DNA of 64,000 nucleotides from Beta vulgaris subsp. vulgaris (GCF_026745355.1 NC_079209.1:7340984-7404983); one strand, 5' to 3'; positions 47,740 to 59,907 are shown, numbered from the stretch's first letter. Translations and numbers: made by a program. Notes: generated by a model not told the origin, from the letters alone.

Positions 47740-48302
47740 ATCTCCAACTTGGAGATAGGTGTAAGTGAAGAAAACTTCATACCTTCATCATCCTCTCATT
47801 CATCTCAACTCCTACACACAACTCCCACTGTAAAAGCAATCTCTAGTCGTGTCCAAATCATGTCATACCGCAAGCATTCCATGACATCACATCTCCTCTA
47901 CACCAAGGAAACTGAAATTGAAGTTTGCACCAACTCCAATACAAAAGACATCAAAGTCTACACCGATTTTGATTCTTAATCACTAAACTCCAAATCATTG
48001 CACCATCACTCCATGAACCTACACACCCTCCTACCCCGGAGGTCGGATCACCTTAGAGACAAGCACAACCAAATGAAGATCCCTTCATCTACACAACTAA
48101 GGAAGATAACCACTTTCTCTCCAACCAAAGAAGCACATTGAAGTCTCATCAAACATCAATAAAACCAATTATCACCTAAGCCAAAGAAGCTTCTCATTGT
48201 TCCAAAACAAACTCACATTGCTCCCACTCGAACAATACACCCTTTGTTCCACTTAGGATTTCCGGCACAACATGCTTGTGTGCCGTCCTTCACCTTGTGC
48301 GC
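47740..48302 (-). other. Internal region of the copia element, no domain left
   Basis: Between the protease end and the 3' LTR. No integrase, RT or RNase H motif is seen on the minus strand. The sequence is A/C-rich on the plus strand and lacks long frames. The pol deletion falls here. Confidence 0.6.
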
Positions 48303-49646
48303 TTACCGGTCAATTTGCCACCGGGATATCGCTTCACCATGGTTCTCATCCCTTAGCCCCCTATCGATAGTTTTCCGACCAAACGACACTTTACATGAAG
48401 TTCTCATCCCAATCCCGGGCCCCTTCACTGTGCTCCCCATGGTGTAAAGTGTTCCAGTCCTTGTCCCACGAGCTATGATCATTGCTCCCTTGACAATTTT
48501 CCAAGAACCACCATCAAACACAACCTTGTAACCCGATGTAGCAAGTTGGGCTACCGATATCAAGCTTTTCTTCAGCCTTGGGATAACCTTGACATTCTTC
48601 AACTCCAACGAGCCACCATGAGTGAGTTTCACACTCACATCACCTTTCTCCATGACTTCCACTACATTTCCATCCGCAAGATAGACCTTTTCAAGTTTTT
48701 CGGGTTTGAAATTCCGAAACAACTCATTGCATGGTGATGAATGATGAGAAGAACCCGAATCCAAGACCCATGATCCCGAGCACCCAACCAACTCTTCCTG
48801 ATCATCCATGCTTACCATCAAAGCATCATAATCGTACTCAGAAATCAAGTTAGTTGATGCATCTTCTTCATCATCACTTTCTTGAACCTTCTTCTTCCCT
48901 TTCCCATTCTCTTTCCTAGGACAATCTCTCTTTAAATGTCCTTCATTACCACACCACCAATAAGTAACACTAGCCCTGCCTTTTGACTTACTCCGGCCCC
49001 CCTTTGACTCCAATTTTCCCTGAAAGTTCCTCCCTTTTCCCCTCCCTTTACCTTCTGCACTGTATGCTCCAGATGATTCCTCACTCTCCTTCCTTCGAAT
49101 GCTCTCACTCAAAATCAGATCCCGGACAACATCATAAACCAATTTCTCTTTACCAGAGGAATTACTAGCTAACAGCAGTTACAACAGTTTCCCAAGCAGT
49201 AGGTAAAGAGGACAACAAAATTAGGGCTTTCACTTCATCCTCAAAGACAATATTAACCGAAGATAACTGACTTATTAATGAATTAAATTCATTAATATGT
49301 TCAGCAGCAGAACTACCATTATTCATCTCTAAATCAAACAAACGACGCATCAGATATACCTTATTCATTGCAGAGGGCTTCTCATACATATCTGACAGTG
49401 CTTTGATTAATCCTGTCGTTGTTTTGATATCCTTGACATTGAACGCCACAGTCCGAGCCAATGTCAAACGCACCACCGCTAGTGCCTGCCTATCCAGTAC
49501 CTTCCACTTAGCCTCCTCAATCTCAGCAGGCTTTTCAGACAAAGGTTGATACAGATTTTTCTGATATAAGATGTCTTCTATTTGCATCTTCCATATCCAA
49601 AATCTGTCCCATCAAACTTCTCAATTCTAATCTTTGAATCCTCCAT
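48303..49646 (-). pseudogene. Copia gag and protease (broken)
   Basis: The gag ATG is at 49646-49644 (MEDSKIRIEKFDGTDF). A frameshift follows near 49590, after which the frame 49587-49165 gives the UBN2-type gag domain (MQIEDILYQKNLYQPL ... LMRRLFDLEMNNG ... LSSLPTAWETVV). A second small shift near 49150 leads to the frame 49142-48303. There lies a zinc knuckle whose first Cys is replaced (YWWCGNEGHLKRDC), then the aspartic protease (WVLDSGSSHHSSP, active site D-S-G) and the pre-integrase start (LISVAQLATSGYKVVF). It stops where pol is deleted. Confidence 0.85.
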
Positions 49647-49679
49647 TGTTAATTATTCTAGATCTAAACAATAAACCAA

Positions 49680-49697
49680 CCTAGCTCTTGATACCAA
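49680..49697 (-). other. Primer-binding site of the minus-strand copia element
   Basis: On the minus strand it reads TGGTATCAAGAGCTAGG, starting 2-3 bp inside the 5' LTR end (ACTTACA-AT-TGG). This is the common initiator-tRNA-Met site of plant copia elements. Confidence 0.75.
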
Positions 49698-49881
49698 TTG
49701 TAAGTTCTATTGACTATCAATCGTAGAATAATAGCAAACAATATTAGAATATCAAATAAGATACCAATTGTAAGTACCTATTTATACCCCCACTAAGCAA
49801 AACCGGAAAAAAACGCATCCTCGATAGGTGCGGGCGCACCAGCCCTTGGTGCGGGCGCACTAGGCCTCAGGTGCGGGCGCA

Positions 49882-52800
49882 CACTACAAGAAAATAGATT
49901 TTGGGCGACGAATTTGAAACTTAAGGACAACAAAACTGAATGTCGTGGCCCATAGTTGACAACAAGAGCGACGAGTTGAATTTGTTGCCCTAGTAAACAC
50001 TATTGTGCGACAAAAATGTTTGTTGTTGCCCAAATTCATATTTGGGCGACGAATTGCCCATTACTTTAATTAGGCGACAAAATTACATATTACGTTGCCC
50101 TTGTTTAAGGATGGGCTAGTTCAAATTAAAGATTTATTGCCCATACCAAATAGGAAGTAGCAAAAAAAAAAAGTCGCTCCAAAAGTTTCCCACAAAAACA
50201 CGTTCCTTCCCTCACACCCTCAACTCTTCAAGACTTCAACTGCTCATAACTCTCAACTCACACTCTCTTCGGTTCACGGTGGTTCAACGATGGCATCATT
50301 TTTAGTTTTTGCCGGTGAACTGGTGATTTCCGACGAGATATCGGATGTCTATCAGGTGACGAGATCAATAATGAGGGCCAATTAATTTTTTCATATATCA
50401 AACTGCGATGATGGACCTATATCACGTTTCTCAGGTTTCTCGACATTCTCAACCACCTCACTCACGTTTTTCAGCATATCGACGATCGCAGGTGATGTTT
50501 CTTTGATAAATTCTTTAATTATGATCGAAATTTTGGTTGATGGTCAATTGTTAACATCTTATGCTCTGCCCTAACTTTTCTTTACCTTGAATTATTGGTA
50601 TGAATTTGTCAATGTTTTATTGAATTGTTTAGATTATTTGTTTCTCATTATTGGTACGAAATTTCTAGGTCTCTCTTCTTCATCAGCATTCTTTAGATTT
50701 TTCTGTTTCAAATTTGCTGGTTGATTTATTGTATTGTTACCATTTTTTTTGGGTTTGCAGAAATTTGGCTTAATTATAGTGAGATCAAGAGTTTATCTCC
50801 GCGCTGCATCATATCAGAGACAAAGCTGAACAAGATAGCCGGAAAAAACGATTTCTAGGTCTGTTTTTGTTCTCTAATTGTTGAGATTTTGAATTGAAAT
50901 TATGATTTCCGAATTGTGAGAATTTTCTCTTTAATTTTAGGTTTTACCGCAATCTTATACGTTTAATCTTTGAATGAATATGAATTAGAACTTCTAATGT
51001 GATCCAATGTGTTTTATGCTCACTCTATCAAGTTGTTTGATGTCATTCTTTCATGCTTGCAATTAAGCATCTAGTAAATTGTGAGAATCAAGTTGTTTTT
51101 ATACTTTAGCTATTTCCCCCTGTGTCGGGACTATGGAGTTAGTCTCTCTGCAAGTACTCTTCCTTGGTCAACGTTGTTGAGATTCAGAAGTTCCTATGTA
51201 ACCCTTTTACCCTAGAAATTAAGTTTAGATAAAGTTCTAAGAAGTTCAAACTTCAAACTCTTAGGCAAAGAGAACTTAACATAACAGTAGAAGTGGATTA
51301 CTTATATTGGAGGGGGGAAGTTGCATACTTGCAAGTAAAAAGTTCATCTCTTATGTGTATTTCTCTTTCATCTCGCTAGATTGTCAGTAAAGCAACTTTA
51401 GCTCCTCTTAATAATCTCCATGTCAATTCTATATTTCTATTTTTCTTGGGGGTGGGTAAAGAAATTACTTCAGCAAGTCCAATCTATACAGGTTTTAGAT
51501 CAGTTTGTTGAACCTGGAAGAGTACGAAAAAGAAATGCAATAATGCTCCAAGACAGAGAGCAACCATAAGAGCTCACTCACACTGAAAAAAGAAAGAAAT
51601 AAAATAACGTATTACTCTCATTCCAATTGATTACCCGAACTGCTTCACCTACATGATCTAGCCATTTGTTCTAATAACCTAGTATAAGGCTTGTTTACTG
51701 GTGCACACTTCTGCTGTCAAAGTCATGCTCGTGTTCCATTGAATCACATTGATACATGTTAGAGAAAAAGTAGTGAAATGACTTGTCCTTTGCTGCACGA
51801 GTGAAAAGAAATTTAGACAATTTGTTGAAATTGTTGTATCTGATACATTAATTTACAGATAACCCTGAGAATATCACTAGAACTTCCCCTTCTAGTAGAG
51901 GGTTTGAGTTAATGCTATGAAAGTCCATATGTGTTCCTGCTAGTGTAAATTCTTTTTTCTATTGGTGATTTGTCTATCGAACTTCTTAGTTCTTAAATAG
52001 AAAAATGTAATTATTTGCCTGTATTATCCCTAATCCATCAACTACTGTTATTTATTTCATTGATTATTGGATATGATCTTGATTTAATTGATTTATTGGG
52101 TAGTTTTCTCCAATTATTAGTAAACCTACCATAGTTACCCCAGTTAAAACATACTTACATAACAGATGCCTAATATGAAATTCCTATCATGTCTAGCTAT
52201 ATAAGACAACCTTCTTCATAAAAACTAAAAAACTGACTTCCTAAATGTATCATGAAGCTTAAAAATTGTTTATCAACTTCATAATTTAACTGAGCAGGTC
52301 ACTATTATAAAGAACAAAATATTTTTTATTGACTTTGTTCATGTTTTGTTGTGGAGGGAGAAATAGGCAATTAGGCATGCATGTCTAGCATTAGAAGAGA
52401 CTAGTCAATAGTTGCTTACTGCTCAACATGTGTTCAATTTTAATGCAAGAAGACTTTAGTCAATAAGTTGTATCTTCACGAGAGATACTCTCAGTAAATG
52501 CAATTTGTTATGGCAATTCACTTTCATTTAAATTCTGATGTTGAAGTAACAGGTTCAAGCAAATATGGGAAGTTTTTTTTTTACTAAAAGAAATGGTTAA
52601 AGTTGTTGGTATCTGATAAACAGTTCTATCAAAATTAATAATAGTTGTTAATGTCTTCAAGTCAGAAGTTGTATTGTACAAAAAGAAAAGGTTACATGCT
52701 TTTGACTTACAGATGAAAAGAGAATCCTTGTTTTGGTTTGTGATTCACATGCCCTATTAGTTGGTGCAACTCTTCTGATTTATGCAAAAAGTCTTGCACT

Positions 52801-54488
52801 ATTCAGATTTATAAAACAGTGATTCTAATGCATTAGAAAATGTTTGTAAAATTATTAGTTAGATGGACTGCTTTTACTCATGAGCTTTGCTGGTAGTTCT
52901 TCAACCTAAAACAGTGAAAATGTTTGAGTACATGAGGTATAAGTTTTTTAGCTTATCTATTATTATACTTGGTATTATTAATGTTGAAAATTTTCATTGC
53001 TTAAAGCATCTTCTTATTTAGTTTCAAGCTAATGAAAGGCAATATATCTAGACTAGTTTTTACACAAAAATATCATGCTCAAACACATGTGCCCTTTTAG
53101 CTAAGGTATTCTCATTTGATGCTGGTTTCTAGTGTTTGAGGGTTGATGACTTGTGTGGATCGGTTATGCAAGAATAGAGCAGATTCAGCCTACTTTATAG
53201 GTTTACTTGTCTGCTAAACCATACTTTCATGATACCAATTTTGAAATTTCATAAATTAGGACTGTGGGGATTAGTGAATGAATGACATCTATATGTAATT
53301 CTGTGCTGACTGTAACATTTCGTGTGAGTCTTGATGAGCTGTGTTATTGGAGCATTCCTTACGCTCTTATATCATGTTTACCCATTTGCAACAAGGTGCC
53401 TAATATGGCTTTATATACACATTAGTTTTTGACTTGACCTTTGTTCTTCTTATAGACCTGTAGTTTACTACGAAATGGGCCTTTGCGGATTGGTTCTAAG
53501 TATAATAATAAACCTATAAAGTAGTAGTTATGAAGCTCCAGGATATTAGTGACTTTGAATAGATTACAAAAGCAAACACTTTTCTTTTAGCAAACTTTCA
53601 TCTTTATCAATTAGATATGCTGCTCATATTTTGTGTTTGATCTGGTAATATATGTGAACTATCTGCTTTGATTTCTTTTGGATGATTTTTTTTATTATCA
53701 TGTTGTTTTGACCTTTAAAATATGGTGGTTATGAATGCTTTTGTACCTGCACTTCTTTTGGATGATTCTACGTCCAGATTGTTGCCATTGTAGTTAATAC
53801 TTGTTATATTGGTGCACCTATATATATTTTTTCGGGAGAAAGAGTAAAAAGATCATTAATCCCCCCCCTTTTAATCACATGGGTATCTAATTATAACGTT
53901 TATTTTATTTTATCAGGAATAATGGGTCGTGACTATTTTCCGAAATTAGCAGAGGAAAGCTATGATAAGGGTTGGATTATGTGAACTTCATCATAGATTA
54001 TCGGTACTGCTAATTAGTTTTTTTTAGATTTACTTTGAATTATTCAAGTTACATCGGATGTAAAATTTGAAGATTATTTTGTTGTACTCCTATTATATAC
54101 AATTTGTTATTCCACGAATACTTCTTCTCATACTTTTATTTTTAATAGGTTCATCTAATATATATATGAACAGGGAAAAAGCTTATAGATTACACGATAA
54201 CAATAATTCGTAGTCCATACCAATTTGGGCAACAAAATAGGATTCGCACATTGTCATTTCAATTTAGCTCGTAGCACAAAAGATCATTATGGGCAACGAA
54301 TGTAATTCGACGCCCAAGATGTGGTTTGTGCAACGATCACAATTTTCGACGCACCAAATACAATGGGCGTCGAGCCTAAGACGACGAAATTGGCGCGCAA
54401 AAATCTCGTTGCCCAAACCTTTGTGCAACGAACTTGTCTCATTGGGCGACGAATATTTTTGTTGCCCAAAACCTATTTTCTTGTAATG
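49882..54488. mobile_element. CACTA element, 4607 bp, inside a copia LTR (TSD GCA)
   Basis: Left end CACTACAAGAAAATAGATTT, right end (reverse complement) CATTACAAGAAAATAGGTTT, flanked by GCA (49879-49881, 54489-54491). The undamaged sister LTR (47457-47480) shows the empty site. Subterminal zones (49895-50110 and 54200-54470) are filled with GGGCGACGAA / TTGTTGCCC motifs in both orientations. No transposase was recognised, so it is probably non-autonomous. The middle is AT-rich with leader-, exon- and intron-like pieces (see the separate entry). Confidence 0.92.
50160..54000 (+). other. Gene-like internal unit of the CACTA element (captured or evolved, function unknown)
   Basis: A C-rich leader-like stretch (50195-50290) is followed by an ATG at 50290 with a short frame (MASFLVFAGELVISDEIS). 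Later come apparent splice pieces: TTTTTTTTGGGTTTGCAG then a 98 bp segment (50761-50858) ended by CTAG-GTCTG, and TTTATTTTATCAG (53904-53916) then GAATAATGGGTCGTGACT with a 20-codon frame ending in TGA at 53982-53984. Between them is 3 kb of AT-rich intron-like DNA. No long protein and no known domain are seen. It could be a spliced non-coding transcript or a decayed captured gene. Confidence 0.35.
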
Positions 54489-55319
54489 GCACCTGAATCT
54501 TCTGTCGTCAGTTCTTCGTAAAACAGTCATAACTTTCTCGTTTCTCACCGGAATTGGACATATGACCTATCGTTGGAAAGCTCTCGGGACAACCTATCAC
54601 CTTCACTTTGAATCACCTCAAAATCATTTATTGATTGAAAGATATGTGCATTCAAAGTCAGCCTTATGTCCCAAATGACGTTTTCCTTCTACGCAACCTC
54701 ATCTCCACACCAATACACCTCCATGAGTTCCATATACTACCATATACCCAACACTATTTGCGCCTAAGAAGAGAAAGTGGAGTTTCTCTTTCTCCTTTTT
54801 ATTTCTATTATTAAAAGAGATGAAATAATATGGACCATTGATTTACGATGAACGGGTAAGATTAATTAATTGATAAAACTAACATGGAGATATCTTTAAT
54901 AACTCCGGTACATCCAAAACCCAATTGATCTTACATCAGCAGAAGGTAGAATCATAGTAAGCTTGCTTACGATTTTTTTTAGGCACATGGAATCACATGA
55001 AAGAAGCAAATAGTCAATAGAAATGGGATTTTCTTGGGTAGATGTCGTTCTTTAAATAATGGTGTCATATTATGAGTAGTTCCATAAGGTGGTTATTTTT
55101 CTATATATTCTTTAAATTAATGCCAATAACTCTATACATTCATAAACCGTAAAGAATTTGAATTTTTTATTCCTTGGAGAAATATTAAACTGAACGTTTA
55201 TATATACAAATACCGTACCTCCGTCGTTATAAAACCATGTTATTGTACAACCATTAACCAAATACAACCTGGACCCGAAGTCAAAGATGCAACTTATTAA
55301 TTATTCTATTTTTTTTTTC

Positions 55320-55500
55320 CTAATACGAGGAGTTTCCCACTGCCTTCAGCGAGTCAACTAATTTCTTACAAGAGTTTGCATGGGTACCTTAAAGTGTAAC
55401 ATCTTCTCCACCTGAAATTTTTTCCATACCCAAAACTCGAACCCAAGACCTTGGTTAAGGAGCGAGAGACCCTTAACCACTCACGCCAACCCCAATTGGT
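55320..55500 (-). repeat. tRNA-derived SINE
   Basis: On the minus strand: A box TTGGCGTGAGTGGTTAAGG, then about 40 bp on a B box GGGTTCGAGTTTTGGG, then a non-tRNA body. This is the arrangement of plant tRNA-derived SINEs. The 3' tail (near 55320) ends in an A run (complement of TTTTTTTTTCC). Confidence 0.7.
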
Positions 55501-56031
55501 TACTTAACCTATGATCAGCTTATTGTCTCTGTTTTTTCAACGATCCATTATATATAAGACAGTAGTCACATTATCCTATCCGAAAATTAGACATATAGCA
55601 TTTTGCTTTCCTCAAGCTAACGAATATTAATTAGTTACATGTTCAAAAATTCATCAAAAAAACTTAAAAAAGTAATACGGCCAGCTCTACCCTACTTATT
55701 ATCTTCTTCATCTCAAATATTTCTTGTTGGCTGAAGCGAAATTTCAAAACGTTTTAGCTGGTGTAGACCGATTGATCAGATCCCATCCTTCAAAAACTAC
55801 AGAAGTGCAAATGTGCAATGGCGTATACAAGCCTATTAAGTATGTTGAGCTCTATAATATCTTAATGATCATCCATAATATAGATTATTTATGCACTCTC
55901 TTAGCTTATAGTTCTTTTATATGATCATGCATGCCATTATATTACGGATCCAACTAATAATATGTAATAAAAACTTATGTTGATTTATAAATTTGTTATC
56001 AATTCCTTCAATTTACCTTTTAATTACGCAG
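55501..56031 (+). promoter_or_regulatory. Upstream region of NPF gene 3
   Basis: Should hold the promoter and the small first exon. A frame open for 66 codons (55724-55924, LAEAKFQNVLAGVD...) shares a short GAAGCGAAATTTC-like start with the exon-like piece upstream of gene 2, but no in-phase exon ending before a GT could be settled. Confidence 0.35.
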
Positions 56032-58062
56032 TACAATTACAGAAGGGGGTCAACATGTTTGCCTATCATATATTGTGGCTGATGATGGTATACTTAACCG
56101 ATGTATGGGAGCTTGAATTAGTTCATGCAGCTGCAATTATCAATATATGGACCGGATCAGTTAGAGTTTTGCCCATATTCTTCGCTCATCTTGCTGACGC
56201 TTTTCTTGGTAACAATATCGTCGTCCTCTTTAGCAGCCTTTCCTCCATGATAGTAAGTACTTCTATGATCATATTTGAACTCTTAAGGCGCAACTATTCC
56301 TTATTATATCCATAATTAAGATAGTGTTTTGTTTCGGAAGAAAATATATTTCTAGAGAAGTGTTTTTGTTTTTACTAAGTCTCCCTTTATTTGGTTTGTG
56401 ATGGACGGAAGATAGTTTTTCTTAAGGATGGAAAATTAAACTTTCTAAAGATGGAAAACACTTTTCTTTGTAGTGAAAGAACTAACATATAATTTACTTT
56501 ATGATTGATTCAAGAGTGAACATATCTTCCCCTTCTAAATTAATTACATGAATTTGATATGGTTTTGGGTCAATGCATGTTCTTTGCTCGAACCTCTCAC
56601 AATTAAAATTAGGAGTATTGATTTTGATACATGCAATAATATCTCATAAAATGGATGTTTTTTGAAATTTTAATTTTGATCTTATATGAGTTATCTGTGT
56701 CATAAGTTACTGCATGCTATCATTCCAAGCTTCAAAAATCATTAAAAGATACTGTATAATTTTAATACAAAATTAAACCAAGTTACTAAATAGATTAAAC
56801 TAATCATCGAAAGAAATTAACCTAGTTAATATTGGACTAATTCTCTTTTTAATATTGGACTTATCATTGTCTAATTTTAATTGAAAAATAGGCGGTCTCT
56901 TACGAGACAAACTCTCCAAGTTTTTACTCTACCTATTATCTTATCATCCTCTAATGCATGACTAGATTTTTAACCCGACAATTCACGGGGTTGTTGGATG
57001 AATGTTAGTTACAAATTTAAGTGTTACTCATTTACCGGTAAATGATAAAATAATTATTATAATTATTGTTGATTTGATCCATCGATTTCAATTTATCCTC
57101 GTATTATCATTTCCTAACATTTTCTTAAGAGGAGAACTAGAATATTACATTGGATTAACAGAATTATTCTTTTTGAACAAGACGAGGTGGTTAGGCTTGA
57201 ATTGACCATTTTTATGGACTATGACTTGAATAAGGGATAGCTAACCGTTGAGGATAAACTGATGAACTTAAAAAAAAAGCTTGTTAACAATACCTTATAA
57301 TAAAATTCATCTTCTTAAGAATTAATATTTAGATTTTGTTCTCTTCGACTTATTTTTGTTAAAAAAAATATTTTTATCCAACTTACTTAAATTGTAATTA
57401 TACTTTTTTTTAACTTTGCTTACTTTTATTGAACTTTACTTATATTTACTGAATTGAACTTATTTTCGCTAAATTTAACTTATTTCTCCTAAAGTAAATT
57501 GCTAATTAAAACTTATTTTTAACGAGTTGAAACTTTAGAATGATAGACTCTTAATAGAAAAGAATGGTCGTGACTAATAACTTTTAGTAGTTAAAACTTA
57601 AAAGATCTCATACTAAAATAAGAACAACTAATATATCTATTTCAATGTCTTGTTTATTTAAATAATGCAACTCCTTGGCCATTCTCATCTTACTCAACAA
57701 ACATTTTCTAATATAAAATTGTACGAGACAGCCCATGATTGATTTAGTTATTTGATCTGTTTTCTAACGGAGAATATTTTTACTATTATTTGTGAAATAA
57801 GTGAGGTCAACTAATTAAGGAACATCTTGATCAAATTTGTATCTTTCTAGGGAATTGGTCTGATATGGTTGTCAACACCACCTGTGCTAGGCAAGTCAAT
57901 TGGAAGTTGCACCCAATACAAGTCCGAATGCATTGGCAAGCAGCAAAAGCAACTCCTTTACGCCGGGCTTGCCCTTACTTCGGTGGGTATGGCTTCTCAA
58001 TCTGCTTGCTATGGCCCCTTCGCACATGAGCAAGTAGAGGAGAGTGCCGCTGATAATAATTG

Positions 58063-58096
58063 TGATTGTGTTTGTGTTTGTGTTTGTGTTTGTTAT
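58063..58096 (+). repeat. Hexanucleotide microsatellite (TGTTTG)n in exon 3 of NPF gene 3
   Basis: About five TGTTTG units, in frame, encoding alternating Val and Cys. Unit number changes would alter the length without shifting the frame. Confidence 0.85.
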
Positions 58097-58639
58097 GTTG
58101 GTGGGTATCGCATCCACTTGGTTTCGCTTATCACGCTCATATTGGCTACCTTCGTCAAGCCATGGGCTACTCTATTTGGAATTTGATCAATACTTTGTGT
58201 TATTTCTTTCTTTCTTTGCTTAATCTCAAGGGTTATCTCAGGGTACAATCTTACTCCAAGACCGGAAGGGAGCCCCTTAACTACAATCTTTCGAGTCCTT
58301 TTCGCTTCTACGTGTAAGAGCTTTTGTACACGACCTCATGATATGAATGAGCTCTATGAGAAACCTGACCCTCGCTTAGAACTATTGCCTCATACAAAGA
58401 GCCTTGGGTGAGTAACTTTATCAGCTACTTGTTCAACACTATCACTCTTTCTATTATGACATACTCGATTTTTTGTATTGAACGTCCTGACCCAATCATC
58501 CGACTTTTTAGTTATTAACTTAAAGTTAGTGTTTTGAGTGGATCAAATGATTTATTTGTTGGAATTTTGTTTCAAAATGATTTAAATGTGAGGGTGGGGG
58601 CTAGTAGAGTGTTAGGGTTAGGGGTGGATAAGGGTAGGG

Positions 58640-58740
58640 TTTAGGATTAGGATTAGGATTAGAATTAGAATTAGAATTAGAATTAAATTAGAGTTAGGGT
58701 TAGATTAAAATTTGGATTTAGGGTTAATAACGGTAAAATG
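58640..58740 (+). repeat. Degenerate telomere-like tract
   Basis: GGGTTTAGGATTAGGATTAGG then AGAATT units and further GTTAGGGTTAG and TTTAGGGTT words. Resembles the plant telomere unit TTTAGGG but with 6 bp spacing, drifting to GAATTA. Confidence 0.6.
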
Positions 58741-59101
58741 GTAAATAAAGCTAATGGTGAGTTAACGGAAGTTAGAAAAAGGGCATCTGGTGCACATTTT
58801 CGAAAACTCAAGGGTATACGGTGAATTTTTGAAGCATTGAGAGTATGTGATGAATTTTTGATTTGTCGGGGTATTTGGTGAACAAAACGTTTTAATTTCT
58901 CTTATAAGTTAATCATGGTATCAAAACATCAGGTTAGATGTCAAAAAAAAAATACAGAGAAATGAAGAAGAAAAAGAAGAAGGAAGGAGAGAAAGAGATA
59001 AAAAGAAAGTTAGGAGAGAAAATTATAAAAAAAAATTGTGCGTGTGTGTGATCAACTACGGCAAGTAATGGTTTTCTTTTTTTGTTATGTGTGAATGGGT
59101 T

Positions 59102-59907
59102 CACTGGCAGATTATAAGAGGGGCGGGCAGGGGCCTGGCCTCTCTTAGTTTGATAAAATAAAAGGGTTGAATTGCAAAGTTTTGCATAAGAGTGTGGTTG
59201 GCACATGCAGTGGCGCGCGAAGCAACTTACTATTGCTCATAGTAAGTTTGGTCTCAGGTTCGATCCTGAGTCAAGGCATGCTTATGCCTTTCATTTTTTC
59301 TTTTTCTTTTTCTTTTTCCCTTTATCTTTAGCTTATTATTTTTCTAATATTTGAGAAATCTTTTCTATTTGTCATAAGTATTTCTTCTTTTTTTATTTTT
59401 CTTATATCTTTGGCTTATAATTTTCCTAGTTTTACAAAATCTTTTATTCATTGTTGGTATCTTCTTGTTTTTTTTTAAAAAAAAAATTGCTAAATTAATC
59501 AAAACTTTTTTTACTCAAATTATTCTTAACAATCATAAACAATACATGTACTTTTCTTTTTGTCGTGCCTTAAGAAAACAATTTGATAATCGATTTAGTT
59601 ACTAATAATACTAATGAACTATTCCTTCAATTTCTAAGAAATCTACCCACTTACTTGTAAACTACTCTTTCAATACCTTGAAGATTTGATACCGGTCAAA
59701 TAAATAGATAAAGCTGCTTAAAATTGAAAGGTAAGGATTTAGAACAATTACTTTAGCTACAAGTTTTTTGCAACCAATGATAATAATATATTTAAACATT
59801 GATGGTGTGCTTTTGTTAGTGTTCTCATTCATCATTTAAATTTTACAATTAAGCTTTTGATTTGCCTACTCGGTCCCTTTAAAATTTTTGGTCAAGATCC
59901 GTCACTG
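59102..59907. mobile_element. hAT-like element, 806 bp, 8 bp target duplication
   Basis: Left end CACTGGCAGATT, right end (reverse complement) CAGTGACGGATC, close to the common plant hAT terminus CAGTGGCGGATC. Flanks AATGGGTT (59094-59101) and GATGGGTT (59908-59915) are an 8 bp duplication with one change. The uninterrupted site GTGGATGGGTTCCC in the sister TRIM (about 15437-15450) confirms it. No transposase; non-autonomous. Confidence 0.82.
59210..59285 (+). ncRNA. tRNA-like segment inside the hAT element
   Basis: A perfect T arm (CTCAG-GTTCGATC-CTGAG) and a strong stem-loop CTTACTA-TTGCTCA-TAGTAAG, whose 7-base loop would place GCT as anticodon. A convincing D arm and a 7 bp acceptor stem are not seen, and a T/C-rich tail follows, so a tRNA-derived SINE head is more likely than a working tRNA gene. 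Confidence 0.4.

Larger units (their letters stand above)
47110..54753 (-). mobile_element. Ty1/copia retrotransposon (TSD CTATT), deleted pol, 5' LTR split by a CACTA element
   Basis: The perfect duplication CTATT (47105-47109, 54754-54758) flanks the whole unit. The 3' LTR is 47110-47739 (630 bp). The 5' LTR is in two parts, about 49700-49881 and 54489-54753, interrupted by a 4.6 kb CACTA insertion. Both LTRs run, on the minus strand, from TGTTGGGTATATGG to ACTTACA. A primer-binding site complementary to initiator tRNA-Met (TGGTATCAAGAGCT) follows the 5' LTR at 49697-49680. Gag and protease remain (49646-48303); integrase, RT and RNase H are deleted. Confidence 0.93.

Noticed and set aside
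59210..59285. Functional tRNA-Ser(GCT) gene
   Set aside because: T arm and anticodon-like loop are good, but no acceptor stem, no D arm and no long variable arm as serine tRNAs need; it lies inside a transposon and fits a SINE head better.
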